Shown in pieces: positions 40,039 through 50,316 of a stretch of 64,000 nt of DNA. Both the position numbers and the translations under genes were made by a program. The notes under the pieces were generated by a model that ran no database searches, was not told where the DNA came from, and saw only the letters and a program-made list of their open reading frames with translations. Source of the stretch: Hydrogenophaga sp. (GTDB taxonomy: Bacteria > Pseudomonadota > Gammaproteobacteria > Burkholderiales > Burkholderiaceae_C); assembly GCF_030373225.1 (NCBI RefSeq), contig NZ_JAUCZG010000010.1, positions 1 through 64,000 on the forward strand, in the 5' to 3' direction. How positions within the stretch are numbered: the stretch's first letter is position 1; each line of letters opens with the position of its first letter.

Positions 40039-40742
40039 TGCCCCACCACCGCCCCCGCATGCGGACACAGCAAGGGATTGCACTGGTCGTCGTCATGGTG
40101 ATGCTGCTGCTCACCACGCTGGTGCTGCTCACCAGCAACCGCGTCGGGTGGCTCAATGAAAAGCTGGTCGGCAGCGAAAGCGACCACCAGCGCGCATTCG
40201 CCGCGGCCGAAGCCTTGATCCGCGACGCAGAACTGGACATCAGTGGTCGCCAGTTCGACGGCTCGCCCTGCCCTGCGAATCCAGCCACACAGTTCGGTTG
40301 CCGCAACCTGAACGCGCCCCACTTTCCCCAGGAGGAAGACGATCTGGACACGCTCGCAGCGTTCGTGGCGGCCGGGGTCAACAAATGCCTGCAGGGAATC
40401 TGCCTGCCCGACAGACCCAAGGAGCTGGAAAGTGCAGGCGCCTGGAGCCAGCAGCTGGCAGCCATGCAGAGCGTTGGCGCCAGCTATGGCCAATTCACCG
40501 GCGCCAGGCCGGAGGCGGCAGGCAACCCACTGCTCACCGCAGGGGCGGCCTGGTACTGGGTCGAGGTCTTGCGCTACAGCAAAACCTTCAGCAGCGCCGG
40601 GGCAGCCTTCTCGACGCCAGTGCCCGTGGATCAGCACCCCTTCGTTTACCGGATCACCGCCCACGTACAGGGCACCAAACCCGGTACCCAGGTGCGGCTG
40701 CGCTCCACCTTCGTCCCCTACCTGGCCAGAGATTTCGAATGA
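40038..40742 (+). CDS. pilX: Type IV pilus minor pilin PilX (set 2), 234 aa
   Basis: PilX-family: RMRTQQG|IALVVVMVMLLLTTLVLLTS, then NEKLVGSESDHQRAFAAAEA, the usual PilX motif. The residue at +5 is not Glu, as in set 1 PilX. It is longer than set 1 PilX (234 against 185). The ATG at 40038 shares one base with the pilW stop. The pilY1 gene begins 13 bases after the stop. Confidence 0.85.
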   Translation: MPHHRPRMRTQQGIALVVVMVMLLLTTLVLLTSNRVGWLNEKLVGSESDHQRAFAAAEALIRDAELDISGRQFDGSPCPANPATQFGCRNLNAPHFPQEEDDLDTLAAFVAAGVNKCLQGICLPDRPKELESAGAWSQQLAAMQSVGASYGQFTGARPEAAGNPLLTAGAAWYWVEVLRYSKTFSSAGAAFSTPVPVDQHPFVYRITAHVQGTKPGTQVRLRSTFVPYLARDFE

Positions 40743-40755
40743 AAGCGAGCACGCC

Positions 40756-43700
40756 GTGTCCAACCGATCCTTCACACTGAGCGCCATAACACTCGCCATC
40801 GGTGGCTGCAGCCCCTTTGCACTGGCCGCACCCTTGCTGCTTTCCCAAGCACCGCCCACGCTTCCCCACCCGCCGGCACCCAACATCATCGTCTCGGTGG
40901 ACAACTCCACCAGCATGGGCAGGGCAGGGATTTCAGACCTTCAGGCGGCCCTCAGGGCCACGTTCTCTGCCGGGAACATTCCAGACAACCAGATTCGCCT
41001 GGCCTGGCAGTCCATGCACCACTGCAACACCTTGCCGGGCCGCGACACGACCGACGCAGGCGCATGCAAGGGATACAACGGCATGCGTCGGCTGACGGGC
41101 GCGCACCGCAGCAGTTTCTTCAACTGGATCGATTCCCTGAGCATGAGGCGGGGCACACCCTCTCATTACATGATGGAGAACGCAGGCGAGTACCTCAGCG
41201 CCACCGGCCTGGGCATCAACAGCCCCTGGGCGTCCAACCCCGGGGTTGAGGAGTCACCTGTGTTGTCGTGCCGTCGCTCGTATCACATCCTGATGACCGA
41301 TGGCGAATACGGGCACGCGTGGACAGGACAAGAGCTCGACACTTCCGGCCCGCCCGGCACGCCCATCGTTCGTGGTGGCAATGCCGACGGCACGGCAACC
41401 AGACTGCCCGACGGAACGCCGTACCCGGTCGACGCGGCCAACGAACAGACGCGCCTGTACCGGGACACCTGGGGAAGTTCCACCTTGAGCACGCTCTCGG
41501 ACCTGGCCTTTCATTACTGGTCGCGCGATCTGCAGAAGAGCATGAACAACGACCTCAAACCGACACCCGCACAGCGGTTTCCGAGGGAAAACTTCGGCAC
41601 CGCGAGCGAGCCCGCCGAGCTTGACCCGTATTGGAATCCGCGCAACAACCCGGCGACATGGCAACACATGGTGACCTACACCATCGGCTTCAAGGACGCG
41701 GCCAGCTGGGCAGCAGCCAGCGATGAACCCACATGGATGGGAAGCACCCACGTGGGACTGGGTCCCCTGATCCGGGGCGACAAGCAATGGGCCTCGCCGT
41801 TCTGCAACGCCACGGTCGATGGGCCGGGCAACCTGCCATGCGACAAACGCTTCAACTACTCGGTGCGCAGAGACGCCCGCAAGATGGAGCTCTGGCACGC
41901 CGCACTCAACAGCCGGGGGCGGTTCGTGCCTGCGCCCGATGCGCAGTCCCTGGTCAATGCCTTCCGCGACATCCTGGCGGATCTCACGGCGGAAAACCGG
42001 CAGGCTCGCGTGAGCATCGCGGCGAGCTCAGGCAGCCTTCGCTCCGACGGTCGTGTCTACCTTGCCAGTTACAACATGCAGCGGTTCAGCGGCGAGGTTG
42101 AAGCCTACCGGCTCAAGGCCGGTTCCCTTGAGGTGGACACACAGCCCGCCTGGACAACTTCGACCGTGCTGGATGCCGCCAACACGAACTGGTCTGGTCG
42201 CCGCATCCTCTCGCACTCGGAGACTGAAGGCATCCGTTTCGAGTGGGCCTCCCTCGGCGATAAGCAAAAGGCTGCCCTGCGCGGTCCCGACACCGACGCA
42301 GTGGGTGCTCAACGGGTGGCCTATTTGCGCGGCGACCGCACACTCGAAGGCCCTTCCGGCGGGTTTCGCGAGCGGGCCTCCCGCATGGGCACCATCGTCA
42401 ACTCGAATCTCTGGACCGTGGGCGCTCCTCGCAGGATGGCGTTTGCCCACCCGGGTCATGTCGTTTTCCGTCGCGCGCAGGCCAGCCGTCCCGAAACCGT
42501 CTACATCGGTGCCAACGGCGGCATGCTGCATGGATTCGATGCCGCCACCGGCGCAGAGCGCTTTGCCTACGTGCCGCTGGCAGCCTACGCAGGACTGCGT
42601 GACCACACCTCACCGCAGTACACGCACCGGCTGTTTGTGGATGGTCATCCCTTCACCGGCGACGCCGATCTGAGCGGGCCGCCGACCGACTCCCGAAACC
42701 CGCCAGAACCCCAATGGAGAACGGTGCTGGTCGGTTCGCTGGGTGGAGGTGGCCGCGGCTATTTCGTGATGGATGTGACGGACCCCACCAACATGACGGC
42801 CGGATCGGTCCTGCTTGACCGGACGTTTGCGACCACGGAGAACCCCAATTTCGACGGTCACGAAGACGTGGGTCACCTCTACGGCGCGCCGGTGACCGAT
42901 GCCATCTCGGGCGGACGAAGCGAACAGATCGTCAAGCTCAACAACGGGCGTTGGGCCGTGGTGCTTGGCAACGGGGTGAACAGCTCCAACGAACGACCTG
43001 TGCTGTTGATCCAGTATCTGGATGGCGACAAGAGTCTCAAGCGCCTCGTCGCCCATTCGGCGACGCAGCAGTCCAATGGTCTCGCGCCGCCGCGGCTCCT
43101 TGACGTGGACGGCAACGGCACGATGGACATCGCCTACGCTGGCGATCTGCTGGGTCAGCTGTGGAAATTTGATCTTTCCAACCGGACTGACATCGACTGG
43201 GGAGTGAGCGCCTGGGGCAACAGCACGCTGCCCTGCAAGGATGCAACCACCTGCCAGCCTCTCTTTGTGGCCACCGACGGTGCATCGCCGGCCCGGGCGC
43301 AAGCCATCACCACCGCTCCCCTGGCGATGGCCCACCCCTTGGGCGGCATCCAGGTCATGTTCGGTACCGGCCAGAACATCCAGCCAGGCGATCCGGCCAA
43401 CACCGCGGTGCAAACGATCTACTCCGTCTGGGACATGAATGCGCTTGACAACGCAGAAAGGAACTCGGGTCCTCCGCACCTGCGACCCATCACAGCCGGG
43501 CGCGCTTCGCTGGTGAAACAAGGCATCACCACGGCGGTAAAAAAGACAACACAGGGCGGCGAGCTCGTGGACACGATCTACTCCAACTCCACCGACAACA
43601 CCATCGCCTACTCGCGCACCGACCCCAGGACCCACCGCGGCTGGTTCATGGACCTGCCTCTCGAAGGTGAGCGGGTGCTGCAGCCACCGGGCGCGCTCCA

Positions 43701-44118
43701 GGGCCAGCGGGTGCTCATCCCCAGCCTGGCCCCCTCACCCACCGCCGGTGGCGAAAGCTGCGAACCGAAGGTGGCCGCCGGGCAGGCCCGCGCGACCGTC
43801 CTGAACATGATCACCGGTCGTCCCCCGGCCACACCGGTCTTCTTCAGCAGCGACAGCACCATGGACCTGAGCAAAGCCTCCAGCGTGCTGCTGGCATCCG
43901 ACGAGCTCGTCTCGATCACGTCCTTCCCGGTGGCCGCGGACTTTCTGGGCATCAGTGGTGATGGTTACGGCACGTCCAGGGGCACCAAGCTGGGGGAGAC
44001 GGTCAGCAATGACGAAGGCGGCGCCCAGACTTGTGCGGGCAACGGCTGTGTGACCCGCAACGGTGTGCGTCTGGGCACCAGCCGCGGGGCCCGCGCAGAC
44101 TGGCGGGAGGTGCGTTGA
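40756..44118 (+). CDS. pilY1: PilY1/PilC-family pilus-tip adhesin with vWA domain (set 2), 1120 aa
   Basis: A GTG start gives a signal peptide ([10 protein letters not shown] to ALA|AP). Next comes a von Willebrand A domain with the metal site DNSTSMG (in [16 protein letters not shown], about residues 43-58) and later DGEYGH, where set 1 PilY1 has nothing comparable. The PilC beta-propeller starts near [20 protein letters not shown]. The loop [20 protein letters not shown] (about residue 780) fits the calcium-binding loop. PilY1 vWA domains are linked to surface sensing and adhesion in other bacteria. Its TGA shares one base with the pilE ATG. Confidence 0.92.
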   Translation: MSNRSFTLSAITLAIGGCSPFALAAPLLLSQAPPTLPHPPAPNIIVSVDNSTSMGRAGISDLQAALRATFSAGNIPDNQIRLAWQSMHHCNTLPGRDTTDAGACKGYNGMRRLTGAHRSSFFNWIDSLSMRRGTPSHYMMENAGEYLSATGLGINSPWASNPGVEESPVLSCRRSYHILMTDGEYGHAWTGQELDTSGPPGTPIVRGGNADGTATRLPDGTPYPVDAANEQTRLYRDTWGSSTLSTLSDLAFHYWSRDLQKSMNNDLKPTPAQRFPRENFGTASEPAELDPYWNPRNNPATWQHMVTYTIGFKDAASWAAASDEPTWMGSTHVGLGPLIRGDKQWASPFCNATVDGPGNLPCDKRFNYSVRRDARKMELWHAALNSRGRFVPAPDAQSLVNAFRDILADLTAENRQARVSIAASSGSLRSDGRVYLASYNMQRFSGEVEAYRLKAGSLEVDTQPAWTTSTVLDAANTNWSGRRILSHSETEGIRFEWASLGDKQKAALRGPDTDAVGAQRVAYLRGDRTLEGPSGGFRERASRMGTIVNSNLWTVGAPRRMAFAHPGHVVFRRAQASRPETVYIGANGGMLHGFDAATGAERFAYVPLAAYAGLRDHTSPQYTHRLFVDGHPFTGDADLSGPPTDSRNPPEPQWRTVLVGSLGGGGRGYFVMDVTDPTNMTAGSVLLDRTFATTENPNFDGHEDVGHLYGAPVTDAISGGRSEQIVKLNNGRWAVVLGNGVNSSNERPVLLIQYLDGDKSLKRLVAHSATQQSNGLAPPRLLDVDGNGTMDIAYAGDLLGQLWKFDLSNRTDIDWGVSAWGNSTLPCKDATTCQPLFVATDGASPARAQAITTAPLAMAHPLGGIQVMFGTGQNIQPGDPANTAVQTIYSVWDMNALDNAERNSGPPHLRPITAGRASLVKQGITTAVKKTTQGGELVDTIYSNSTDNTIAYSRTDPRTHRGWFMDLPLEGERVLQPPGALQGQRVLIPSLAPSPTAGGESCEPKVAAGQARATVLNMITGRPPATPVFFSSDSTMDLSKASSVLLASDELVSITSFPVAADFLGISGDGYGTSRGTKLGETVSNDEGGAQTCAGNGCVTRNGVRLGTSRGARADWREVR

Positions 44119-44549
44119 TGGTTCCCGCCGCCAACCAGACCCGGGGCTTCACCCTCATTGAATTGATGATCGTGGTGGCGGTGGTGGCTCTGTTGGCCGC
44201 CGTGGCCTTGCCCAGCTACAACGACCATGTGATGCGCAGCCACCGCGCCAACGCCCGCGCGGCGCTTTTGCAAACCGCGCAATGGCTGGAGCGAGCGGCC
44301 ACGGCCCAGGGACGGTATCCACTCGCGGCAGCCATCCCCGCGGGTGTGCAGGTGGTGGAAGGTGGGCGCTACCGGGTCGTCGTGGAGTCCAACAACGGAA
44401 CGAACTACCGGCTGATCGCCCTGCCGGTCGGGCAACAGGCCAGGGATCGGTGTGGCTCATACGAGCTCAACGAAGCGGGGACCCGGGCGCAGCGGCCCAC
44501 CGTTGAAGTGCCCCAGCCGCTCGATTCCCTGGCTTGCTGGAACCGGTAG
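44118..44549 (+). CDS. pilE: Type IV pilus minor pilin PilE (set 2), 143 aa
   Basis: The leader [25 protein letters not shown] has Gly -1 and Glu +5, followed by [20 protein letters not shown] and [19 protein letters not shown], the ComE/PilE minor pilin pattern. A C-terminal Cys pair ([18 protein letters not shown]) probably forms a disulfide. It closes set 2, 70 bases before ribE. The ATG at 44118 overlaps the pilY1 stop. Confidence 0.92.
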   Translation: MVPAANQTRGFTLIELMIVVAVVALLAAVALPSYNDHVMRSHRANARAALLQTAQWLERAATAQGRYPLAAAIPAGVQVVEGGRYRVVVESNNGTNYRLIALPVGQQARDRCGSYELNEAGTRAQRPTVEVPQPLDSLACWNR

Positions 44550-44619
44550 TTCCAGTCAAAACAACCGGTGGGACGTCCACCGGAATCCGGGGCCGTTCAA
44601 ACCCTGCGAAAATAGCCCG

Positions 44620-45264
44620 ATGTTTACCGGCATCATCACCGGCGTGGGGCGCATCGCCGCCCTCCACGACCTGGGCAGCTCTTTGGACCATGGCAAGCGA
44701 CTCACGATCGAGGCACCCCCCGGGTATCTTGACGACGTTGGCCTGGGCGACAGCATTGCGCTCAACGGCGCCTGCATGACCGTGACTTCGCTGGATCTGC
44801 CCCAGCGCCAGTTCACGATCGACATCTCGGCCGAATCGCTGGCCCGCACCACGGGACTGGCGCAAACCGGCTACCGCATCAACCTGGAGAAGGCCTTGCG
44901 CGCCCACGACCGGCTCGGCGGCCACATTGTCTCGGGTCATGTGGACGGCGTGGGCAAGGTGACCCGGTTCGCCCAGGTGGGCGAAAGCTGGGAACTGTGC
45001 GTTGAAGCACCGCCCGGCTTGGGAAAATACCTGGCGTACAAGGGCTCCATCACGGTCAATGGCGTCAGCCTGACCGTCAATTCGGTGCAGGACCATGCCC
45101 ATGGCTGCGAATTCAGCATCAACCTCATTCCCCACACGGTGCAAAACACCGCCCTGGGCCAGCTGGGCGCAGGCAGCCCGGTCAACCTCGAAATCGACAC
45201 CGTGGCGCGTTATGTCGAGCGCATGCTCAGCGCCGGCCAACCCCATCTCAAGGAATCTGCATGA
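44620..45264 (+). CDS. ribE: Riboflavin synthase alpha subunit, 214 aa
   Basis: Converts two 6,7-dimethyl-8-ribityllumazine molecules to riboflavin plus the ring precursor. Two lumazine-binding repeats are visible: [10 protein letters not shown] ... [10 protein letters not shown] and [14 protein letters not shown] ... [14 protein letters not shown]. Length is normal. No FMN riboswitch was recognised in the 70 bases before it, and no clear ribosome site. The stop overlaps the ribBA ATG (ATGA). Confidence 0.95.
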   Translation: MFTGIITGVGRIAALHDLGSSLDHGKRLTIEAPPGYLDDVGLGDSIALNGACMTVTSLDLPQRQFTIDISAESLARTTGLAQTGYRINLEKALRAHDRLGGHIVSGHVDGVGKVTRFAQVGESWELCVEAPPGLGKYLAYKGSITVNGVSLTVNSVQDHAHGCEFSINLIPHTVQNTALGQLGAGSPVNLEIDTVARYVERMLSAGQPHLKESA

Positions 45265-46391
45265 ACGCGCCTGAAACCCTGGCCCCGGTGGCCATCTCGC
45301 CCGTGGAAGACATCGTGGCCGACATTCGAGCGGGGCGCATGGTGATCCTGGTGGACGAAGAAGACCGCGAAAACGAAGGCGACCTGGTGCTCGCGGCCGA
45401 GCACGTGACACCCGAGACCATCAACTTCATGGCCCGCTTCGGCCGTGGCCTGATCTGCCTCACGCTCACCAGGGAGCGCTGCGAGCGCCTGCGCCTGCCC
45501 CCGATGGTGCCGCGCAACGGCACCAAGATGGGCACCGCGTTCACCATCTCCATCGAAGCGGCCGAGGGCGTGACCACGGGCATTTCAGCGGCCGATCGCG
45601 CGCGCACGGTGCAGGTGGCGGTGGCGGCCAACGCCGTGGCCACCGACCTCGTGCAGCCCGGTCACATCTTCCCGCTGCAAGCCGTCGATGGCGGCGTGCT
45701 CATGCGCGCCGGCCACACCGAAGCCGGTTGTGACCTCGCTGCCATGGCCGGCTGCAGCCCGAGCGCAGTGATCTGCGAAATCATGAAAGACGACGGCACC
45801 ATGGCCCGTCTGCCCGACCTGCAGGTGTTCGCCGCCGAGCACGGTCTGAAGATCGGCACCATCGCCGACCTGATCGAGCACCGCAGCCGCACCGAAAGCC
45901 TGATCCACAAGCTGGGCACCCGGCCCCTGCACACCGCCTTCGGCGAGTTCAGCGCCACCGCGTTTCGCGACGAGCCCAGCGGCGCGTTGCACCTGGCGCT
46001 GGTCAAGGGCCAATGGAGTCCCGACGAGTCGATCCATGTGCGTGTGCACGAGCCGCTCTCGGTGCTTGACGCGCTGGAAGTCGGTCGTTCCATGCATTCG
46101 TGGAGCCTGGAGGCGAGCCTGCGGCAGATCAACGATGCCGGGGCCGGTGTGGCGGTGTTGCTCAACTGCGGAGAGACCGCCGAGCAGCTGCTGGCCCAGT
46201 TCGAAGGCACGGCCCGCTCGGCCCAGGCGCCCGAGCGCGGCCGCATGGACCTGCGCACCTACGGCGTGGGTGCGCAGATCCTGCGTGAATGTGGCGTGCA
46301 GAAAATGCAGCTCATGGGCAATCCCCGCCGCATGCCGAGCATGACCGGCTACGGCCTTGAAATCACCGGGTACCTCAGCCGCAACGGCTGA
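45261..46391 (+). CDS. ribBA: 3,4-dihydroxy-2-butanone 4-phosphate synthase with degenerate GTP cyclohydrolase II-like domain, 376 aa
   Basis: The N-terminal RibB domain (about 1-210) makes the four-carbon precursor of riboflavin: [27 protein letters not shown] and [11 protein letters not shown] are intact. The C-terminal part has the RibA shape, but the segment that normally carries the zinc-binding Cys (VRVHSECLTGD ... RCDCG) reads [20 protein letters not shown]. The catalytic Arg region is also altered. It therefore probably works only as RibB, with a separate RibA elsewhere. It overlaps ribE (ATGA). Confidence 0.93.
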   Translation: MNAPETLAPVAISPVEDIVADIRAGRMVILVDEEDRENEGDLVLAAEHVTPETINFMARFGRGLICLTLTRERCERLRLPPMVPRNGTKMGTAFTISIEAAEGVTTGISAADRARTVQVAVAANAVATDLVQPGHIFPLQAVDGGVLMRAGHTEAGCDLAAMAGCSPSAVICEIMKDDGTMARLPDLQVFAAEHGLKIGTIADLIEHRSRTESLIHKLGTRPLHTAFGEFSATAFRDEPSGALHLALVKGQWSPDESIHVRVHEPLSVLDALEVGRSMHSWSLEASLRQINDAGAGVAVLLNCGETAEQLLAQFEGTARSAQAPERGRMDLRTYGVGAQILRECGVQKMQLMGNPRRMPSMTGYGLEITGYLSRNG

Positions 46392-46425
46392 ACCCTTTTC
46401 CCCTCAAGAAGAAACGGAGCCGCAC

Positions 46426-46890
46426 ATGTTCGGCGCAGACAAAGGCACAGCCAGCTTGCTCGACGGCAAGAAGCTCAGCATCGGGATCGTTCAGGCCCGG
46501 TTCAATGAACCCATCACCGACGCGCTGTACAGCGCCTGCCTGGCCGAGCTGCTCACGCTCGGCGTGCAGGAGAAGAACATCGCCCACGTCAAGGTTCCCG
46601 GCGCGCTGGAAGTGCCGGTGGCCCTGCAGGCCATGGCCGAGCGCGACGACTTCGATGCGCTCATCGCGCTGGGTTGCATCATCCGTGGCGAGACCTACCA
46701 CTTCGAACTGGTGGCCAACGAATCCGGCGCGGGCGTCACGCGCCTGGCACTGGACTACCAGATCCCCATCGCCAATGCCATCCTGACCACCGAAACGCTG
46801 GAGCAGGCGATCGCACGCAAGACCGACAAAGGCCGCGACGCGGCCCGTGTGGCGGTGGAGATGGCACACCTGCTTCAAGAGATCGGTTGA
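46426..46890 (+). CDS. ribH: 6,7-dimethyl-8-ribityllumazine synthase, 154 aa
   Basis: Joins the pyrimidine and the butanone phosphate in the penultimate step of riboflavin synthesis. [48 protein letters not shown] and [10 protein letters not shown] are the conserved blocks. GGAG lies seven bases before the ATG at 46426, which fixes the start. nusB follows after two bases, a common pairing. Confidence 0.96.
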   Translation: MFGADKGTASLLDGKKLSIGIVQARFNEPITDALYSACLAELLTLGVQEKNIAHVKVPGALEVPVALQAMAERDDFDALIALGCIIRGETYHFELVANESGAGVTRLALDYQIPIANAILTTETLEQAIARKTDKGRDAARVAVEMAHLLQEIG

Positions 46891-46892
46891 AA

Positions 46893-47423
46893 ATGTCCAC
46901 AGAACTGCCCACCCCCGCCAGCGAAGGCGCCAAAAGCGGCCTGACCGGCCGCAAGGCCGCCGACAAGTCGGCCCGCACGCGCGCACGCGAATTTGCCCTG
47001 CAGGCGATCTACCAGCATCTTGTGGGTCGCAACGCCGCCAGCGACATCGATGCGTTCACCCGCGACCTGGCCGGATTCCACAAATGCGACAGCGTTCACT
47101 TCGATGCGCTGCTGCACGGCTGCCTTGCTCAGGCGGGCGCGCTGGACGCGCTGATCGCACCGGCGCTGGACCGTCCGTTGTCCGAACTCTCACCCATCGA
47201 ACGCGGCGTGCTGTGGATCGGTGCCTACGAGTTCCAGCACTGCATGGACGTCCCATGGCGCGTGGTGCTCAACGAATGCATTGAGCTGGCCAAGTCGTTC
47301 GGCGGTACCGACGGGCACAAGTACGTCAACGGCGTGCTGCACCAGCTGGCAGCGCAGCTGCGCCCGGCCGAGGTGGCCGCAGCGCCGTCCAGAACCGGTG
47401 CCCGCAAGAACGCTGCACCGTGA
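46893..47423 (+). CDS. nusB: Transcription antitermination factor NusB, 176 aa
   Basis: Binds boxA RNA with NusE to prevent early termination in rRNA operons. [20 protein letters not shown] is the NusB N-terminal helix, and [16 protein letters not shown] with [19 protein letters not shown] completes the fold. Both ends carry low-complexity tails. The TGA overlaps the GTG of the aminotransferase (GTGA). Confidence 0.95.
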   Translation: MSTELPTPASEGAKSGLTGRKAADKSARTRAREFALQAIYQHLVGRNAASDIDAFTRDLAGFHKCDSVHFDALLHGCLAQAGALDALIAPALDRPLSELSPIERGVLWIGAYEFQHCMDVPWRVVLNECIELAKSFGGTDGHKYVNGVLHQLAAQLRPAEVAAAPSRTGARKNAAP

Positions 47424-48640
47424 GGATCGCGCAGCGCGCCCGGCGCGTCGAACCCTTCTACGTGATGGAGCTGGCCAAGGCCGCGTCTGCCCTGCAGAAC
47501 CAGGCGAAAGCGGGCGACCGGTCGATGATCTTTCTGAACATCGGGGAGCCGGACTTCACCGCACCGCCCCTGGTCGTGGCCGCGGCCGAGCGCGCCATCC
47601 GTGACGGGCGCAGCCAGTACACCCAGGCCCTCGGCCTGCCCGCCTTGCGCGAAGCCATCAGCGCCTGGTACGCCAGCCGCTTCGGGCTGGCCATCGACGC
47701 CAGCCGCATCGTGGTCACGGCGGGCGCCTCTGCCGCCTTGCAGCTGGCCTGCCTGGCACTGATCGAGGCCGGAGACGAGGTGCTCATGCCCGACCCGAGC
47801 TACCCGTGCAACCGGCAGTTCGTGCAGGCGGCCGAAGGCCGTGCGGTGATGATCCCCAGCGGTCCCGACCAGCGCTTCCAGCTCAGCGCCGACCAGGTCG
47901 AAGCCCGGTGGAACCCCGCCACGCGCGGCGTGCTGCTGGCCTCACCCTCCAACCCCACCGGCACTTCGATCGCACGTCACGAACTCGAGCGCATCGCCCG
48001 CTTCGTGCGCGCCAAAGACGGCGTGACGATGGTCGACGAGATCTACCTGGGCCTGAGCTTTGACGACGCCTTCGGCCAGAGCGCACTCGGCCTGCCCGAC
48101 GGCCTGGGCGAGGACATCATCAGCATCAACAGCTTCAGCAAGTACTTCAACATGACCGGTTGGCGCCTGGGCTGGCTGGTGTTGCCACCCGCACTGGTGC
48201 CGGCGGTGGAACGGCTGGCGCAAAACCTGTTCATCTGCGCGAGCACCATCGCGCAGCATGCCGCCCTCGCCTGCTTCGAACCCGACAGCCTGACCGAATA
48301 CGAACGCCGGCGCAGCGAATTCAAGGCGCGGCGCGACTTCTTCATTCCCGAACTCGACCGCCTGGGCCTGAACGTGCCGGTCATGCCCGACGGCGCGTTC
48401 TACGCCTGGGCCGATGTGAGCGGACTCTGTGAACGCTGGGGCATCCCGCCGCAAGGCGCTCGACCCGACGAAGGCGGCAGCTGGGCGCTGGCGTTCGAAC
48501 TGATGAAACGCTGCCAGCTGGCCACCACGCCCGGGCGCGATTTCGGCAGCGCCGACCCTGGCCGCTACCTGAGGTTTTCCACCGCCAATTCGATGGCCCA
48601 GCTCCAGGAAGCCGTGGCCCGCCTGGAGCTGGCGCTGTGA
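47420..48640 (+). CDS. Pyridoxal phosphate-dependent aminotransferase, class I/II, 406 aa
   Basis: A fold-type I aminotransferase. [42 protein letters not shown] and the PLP Lys in [18 protein letters not shown] (about residue 240), plus the final Arg in [11 protein letters not shown], are present. The substrate cannot be told; aspartate, alanine or N-succinyldiaminopimelate types are candidates. The GTG start in the nusB overlap (GTGA) fits the family N-terminus ([16 protein letters not shown]). It overlaps ybgC by four bases (GTGA). Confidence 0.9.
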   Translation: MRIAQRARRVEPFYVMELAKAASALQNQAKAGDRSMIFLNIGEPDFTAPPLVVAAAERAIRDGRSQYTQALGLPALREAISAWYASRFGLAIDASRIVVTAGASAALQLACLALIEAGDEVLMPDPSYPCNRQFVQAAEGRAVMIPSGPDQRFQLSADQVEARWNPATRGVLLASPSNPTGTSIARHELERIARFVRAKDGVTMVDEIYLGLSFDDAFGQSALGLPDGLGEDIISINSFSKYFNMTGWRLGWLVLPPALVPAVERLAQNLFICASTIAQHAALACFEPDSLTEYERRRSEFKARRDFFIPELDRLGLNVPVMPDGAFYAWADVSGLCERWGIPPQGARPDEGGSWALAFELMKRCQLATTPGRDFGSADPGRYLRFSTANSMAQLQEAVARLELAL

Positions 48641-49122
48641 GCTTGCTGCACAAACCCGGCGAAGCGGGGAGCGCGGGGGCACTGTTCACCTGGCCGGTTC
48701 GCGTGTACTGGGAAGACACCGACGCCGGCGGCATCGTGTTCTATGCCAACTACCTCAAGTTTTTCGAACGCGCCCGCACCGAGTGGCTGCGCGCCCTGGG
48801 CATCGAACAGCAACGGCTGCGCGAACAGGTCGGCGGCTTGTTCGTCGTGACCCAGACGCAATTGCACTACCACCGCCCGGCGCGGCTCGATGATTTGCTT
48901 CTGGTTACAGCCCGGGTGGTGGATGCAGGCCGTGCGTCCATGACAATCGAGCAGACCGCGCTCCTGAATCCGCAGCACAGCGAGGCCGTTGGTGCGACGC
49001 AGTCCGGCTTGCTGTGCAGTGGAACCATCCGCATTGGATGGGTCGACGACCGTGAGTTGCGACCGCAGCGCATGCCGCCGGCCATTGTCGCTGCGCTGCA
49101 GCTGCCGCTGCGGGCGCCCTGA
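48637..49122 (+). CDS. ybgC: Acyl-CoA thioesterase YbgC, 161 aa
   Basis: A hot-dog thioesterase usually encoded beside tol-pal genes. The motif YWEDTDAGGIVFYANYLKFF carries the catalytic Asp and substrate pocket residues. Then comes FVVTQTQLHYHRPARLDDLL. Length is a little above the E. coli protein because of short ends. The GTG start overlaps the aminotransferase stop. tolQ starts 33 bases downstream. Confidence 0.92.
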   Translation: MSLLHKPGEAGSAGALFTWPVRVYWEDTDAGGIVFYANYLKFFERARTEWLRALGIEQQRLREQVGGLFVVTQTQLHYHRPARLDDLLLVTARVVDAGRASMTIEQTALLNPQHSEAVGATQSGLLCSGTIRIGWVDDRELRPQRMPPAIVAALQLPLRAP

Positions 49123-49155
49123 AACTTCTCCGCGATCCTCCCCCTCTGAACACGC

Positions 49156-49854
49156 ATGAACCAAGATCTTTCCATCGTTCAATTGATGCTCAACGCCAGT
49201 TGGGTGGTGCAGGCCGTGGTGGTGCTGCTCATGGTGGTCTCCGTCATGAGCTGGGCCGCCATCTTCCGCAAGGTGTTCTCGCTCAAGCGCGTGCGCGCGC
49301 ACAACGACGACTTCGAGCGTGAGTTCTGGTCGGGCACCAACCTCAATGACCTGTATGCCGCGGCGGCGCAGAGCGCCAAACACGGTGGTCCGATGGAACG
49401 CATCTTTGCCAGCGGCATGCGCGAGTACCAGAAGCTGCGCGAGCGGCGCATCACCGACAACGGCGCCCTGCTCGACGGTGCGCGGCGCGCCATGCGCGCG
49501 AGCTTTCAGCGTGAACTCGATGTGCTTGAAACCAACCTCTCGTTCCTGGCCTCGGTCGGTTCGGTTTCCCCTTATGTGGGCCTGTTCGGAACGGTCTGGG
49601 GGATCATGCATGCCTTCACGGGTCTCGCGTCGCTCGCACAGGTGACGCTGGCCACCGTGGCGCCCGGCATCGCTGAAGCGCTGGTGGCCACCGCCATCGG
49701 CCTGTTCGCGGCCATTCCCGCGGTGGTGTTCTACAACCGCTTCGCGCACGACATCGACCGTGTGGCCAACGCCATGGAAACCTTCATGGAAGAGTTCTCC
49801 AACATCCTGCAGCGCAACCTGGGCGCCCAGGCTCAAACCCCCTCGGGCCACTGA
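49156..49854 (+). CDS. tolQ: Tol-Pal system protein TolQ, 232 aa
   Basis: An inner membrane proton-channel subunit (ExbB/MotA family) that powers outer membrane constriction during division. Three membrane segments are visible: VVQAVVVLLMVVSVMSWAAI, SVGSVSPYVGLFGTVWGIMH and VATAIGLFAAIPAVVFYN. The conserved GLFGTVWGIM is intact. tolR follows after two bases. Confidence 0.96.
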   Translation: MNQDLSIVQLMLNASWVVQAVVVLLMVVSVMSWAAIFRKVFSLKRVRAHNDDFEREFWSGTNLNDLYAAAAQSAKHGGPMERIFASGMREYQKLRERRITDNGALLDGARRAMRASFQRELDVLETNLSFLASVGSVSPYVGLFGTVWGIMHAFTGLASLAQVTLATVAPGIAEALVATAIGLFAAIPAVVFYNRFAHDIDRVANAMETFMEEFSNILQRNLGAQAQTPSGH

Positions 49855-49856
49855 AC

Positions 49857-50300
49857 ATGCCCGCTGTTTCATCACGCGGCCGAGGCCGCCGCACCATCAA
49901 CGAGATCAACATGGTCCCGTTCATCGACGTGATGCTGGTGTTGTTGATCATCTTCATGGTCACCGCGCCGCTCATCACACCGAGCCAGATCGCGCTGCCC
50001 AGCGTGGGCCAGGCCGGACGTCAGCCCGATCGCTTCGTGGCCGTGATGATCGACAAGGACGAGCAACTGACGGTGCGCGAAGGCTCGGCCAGCACCGAGG
50101 GGCAGAGCGTGGGCATGGCCCAGCTGGTGGCCCGCGTGCAGCAATTGCAGGCCAGCAAGGGCCCTTTGCCTGAGGGCGGTGTGCCGGTTGTCATCAGCGC
50201 CGACAAGAACGTGAAGTACGAAGCCGTTGTTCGCGTCATGAGCACCCTTCAGGAAGCCGGCATCGCCCGCGTCGGGCTGTCCGTGCAAACCTCGCGCTGA
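49857..50300 (+). CDS. tolR: Tol-Pal system protein TolR, 147 aa
   Basis: An ExbD-like partner of TolQ. A single membrane helix, MVPFIDVMLVLLIIFMVTAP, carries the proton-binding Asp. A periplasmic domain of about 110 residues follows. Length is normal. It lies directly between tolQ and tolA. Confidence 0.96.
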   Translation: MPAVSSRGRGRRTINEINMVPFIDVMLVLLIIFMVTAPLITPSQIALPSVGQAGRQPDRFVAVMIDKDEQLTVREGSASTEGQSVGMAQLVARVQQLQASKGPLPEGGVPVVISADKNVKYEAVVRVMSTLQEAGIARVGLSVQTSR

Positions 50301-50316
50301 CCCGACCCGCCACACC

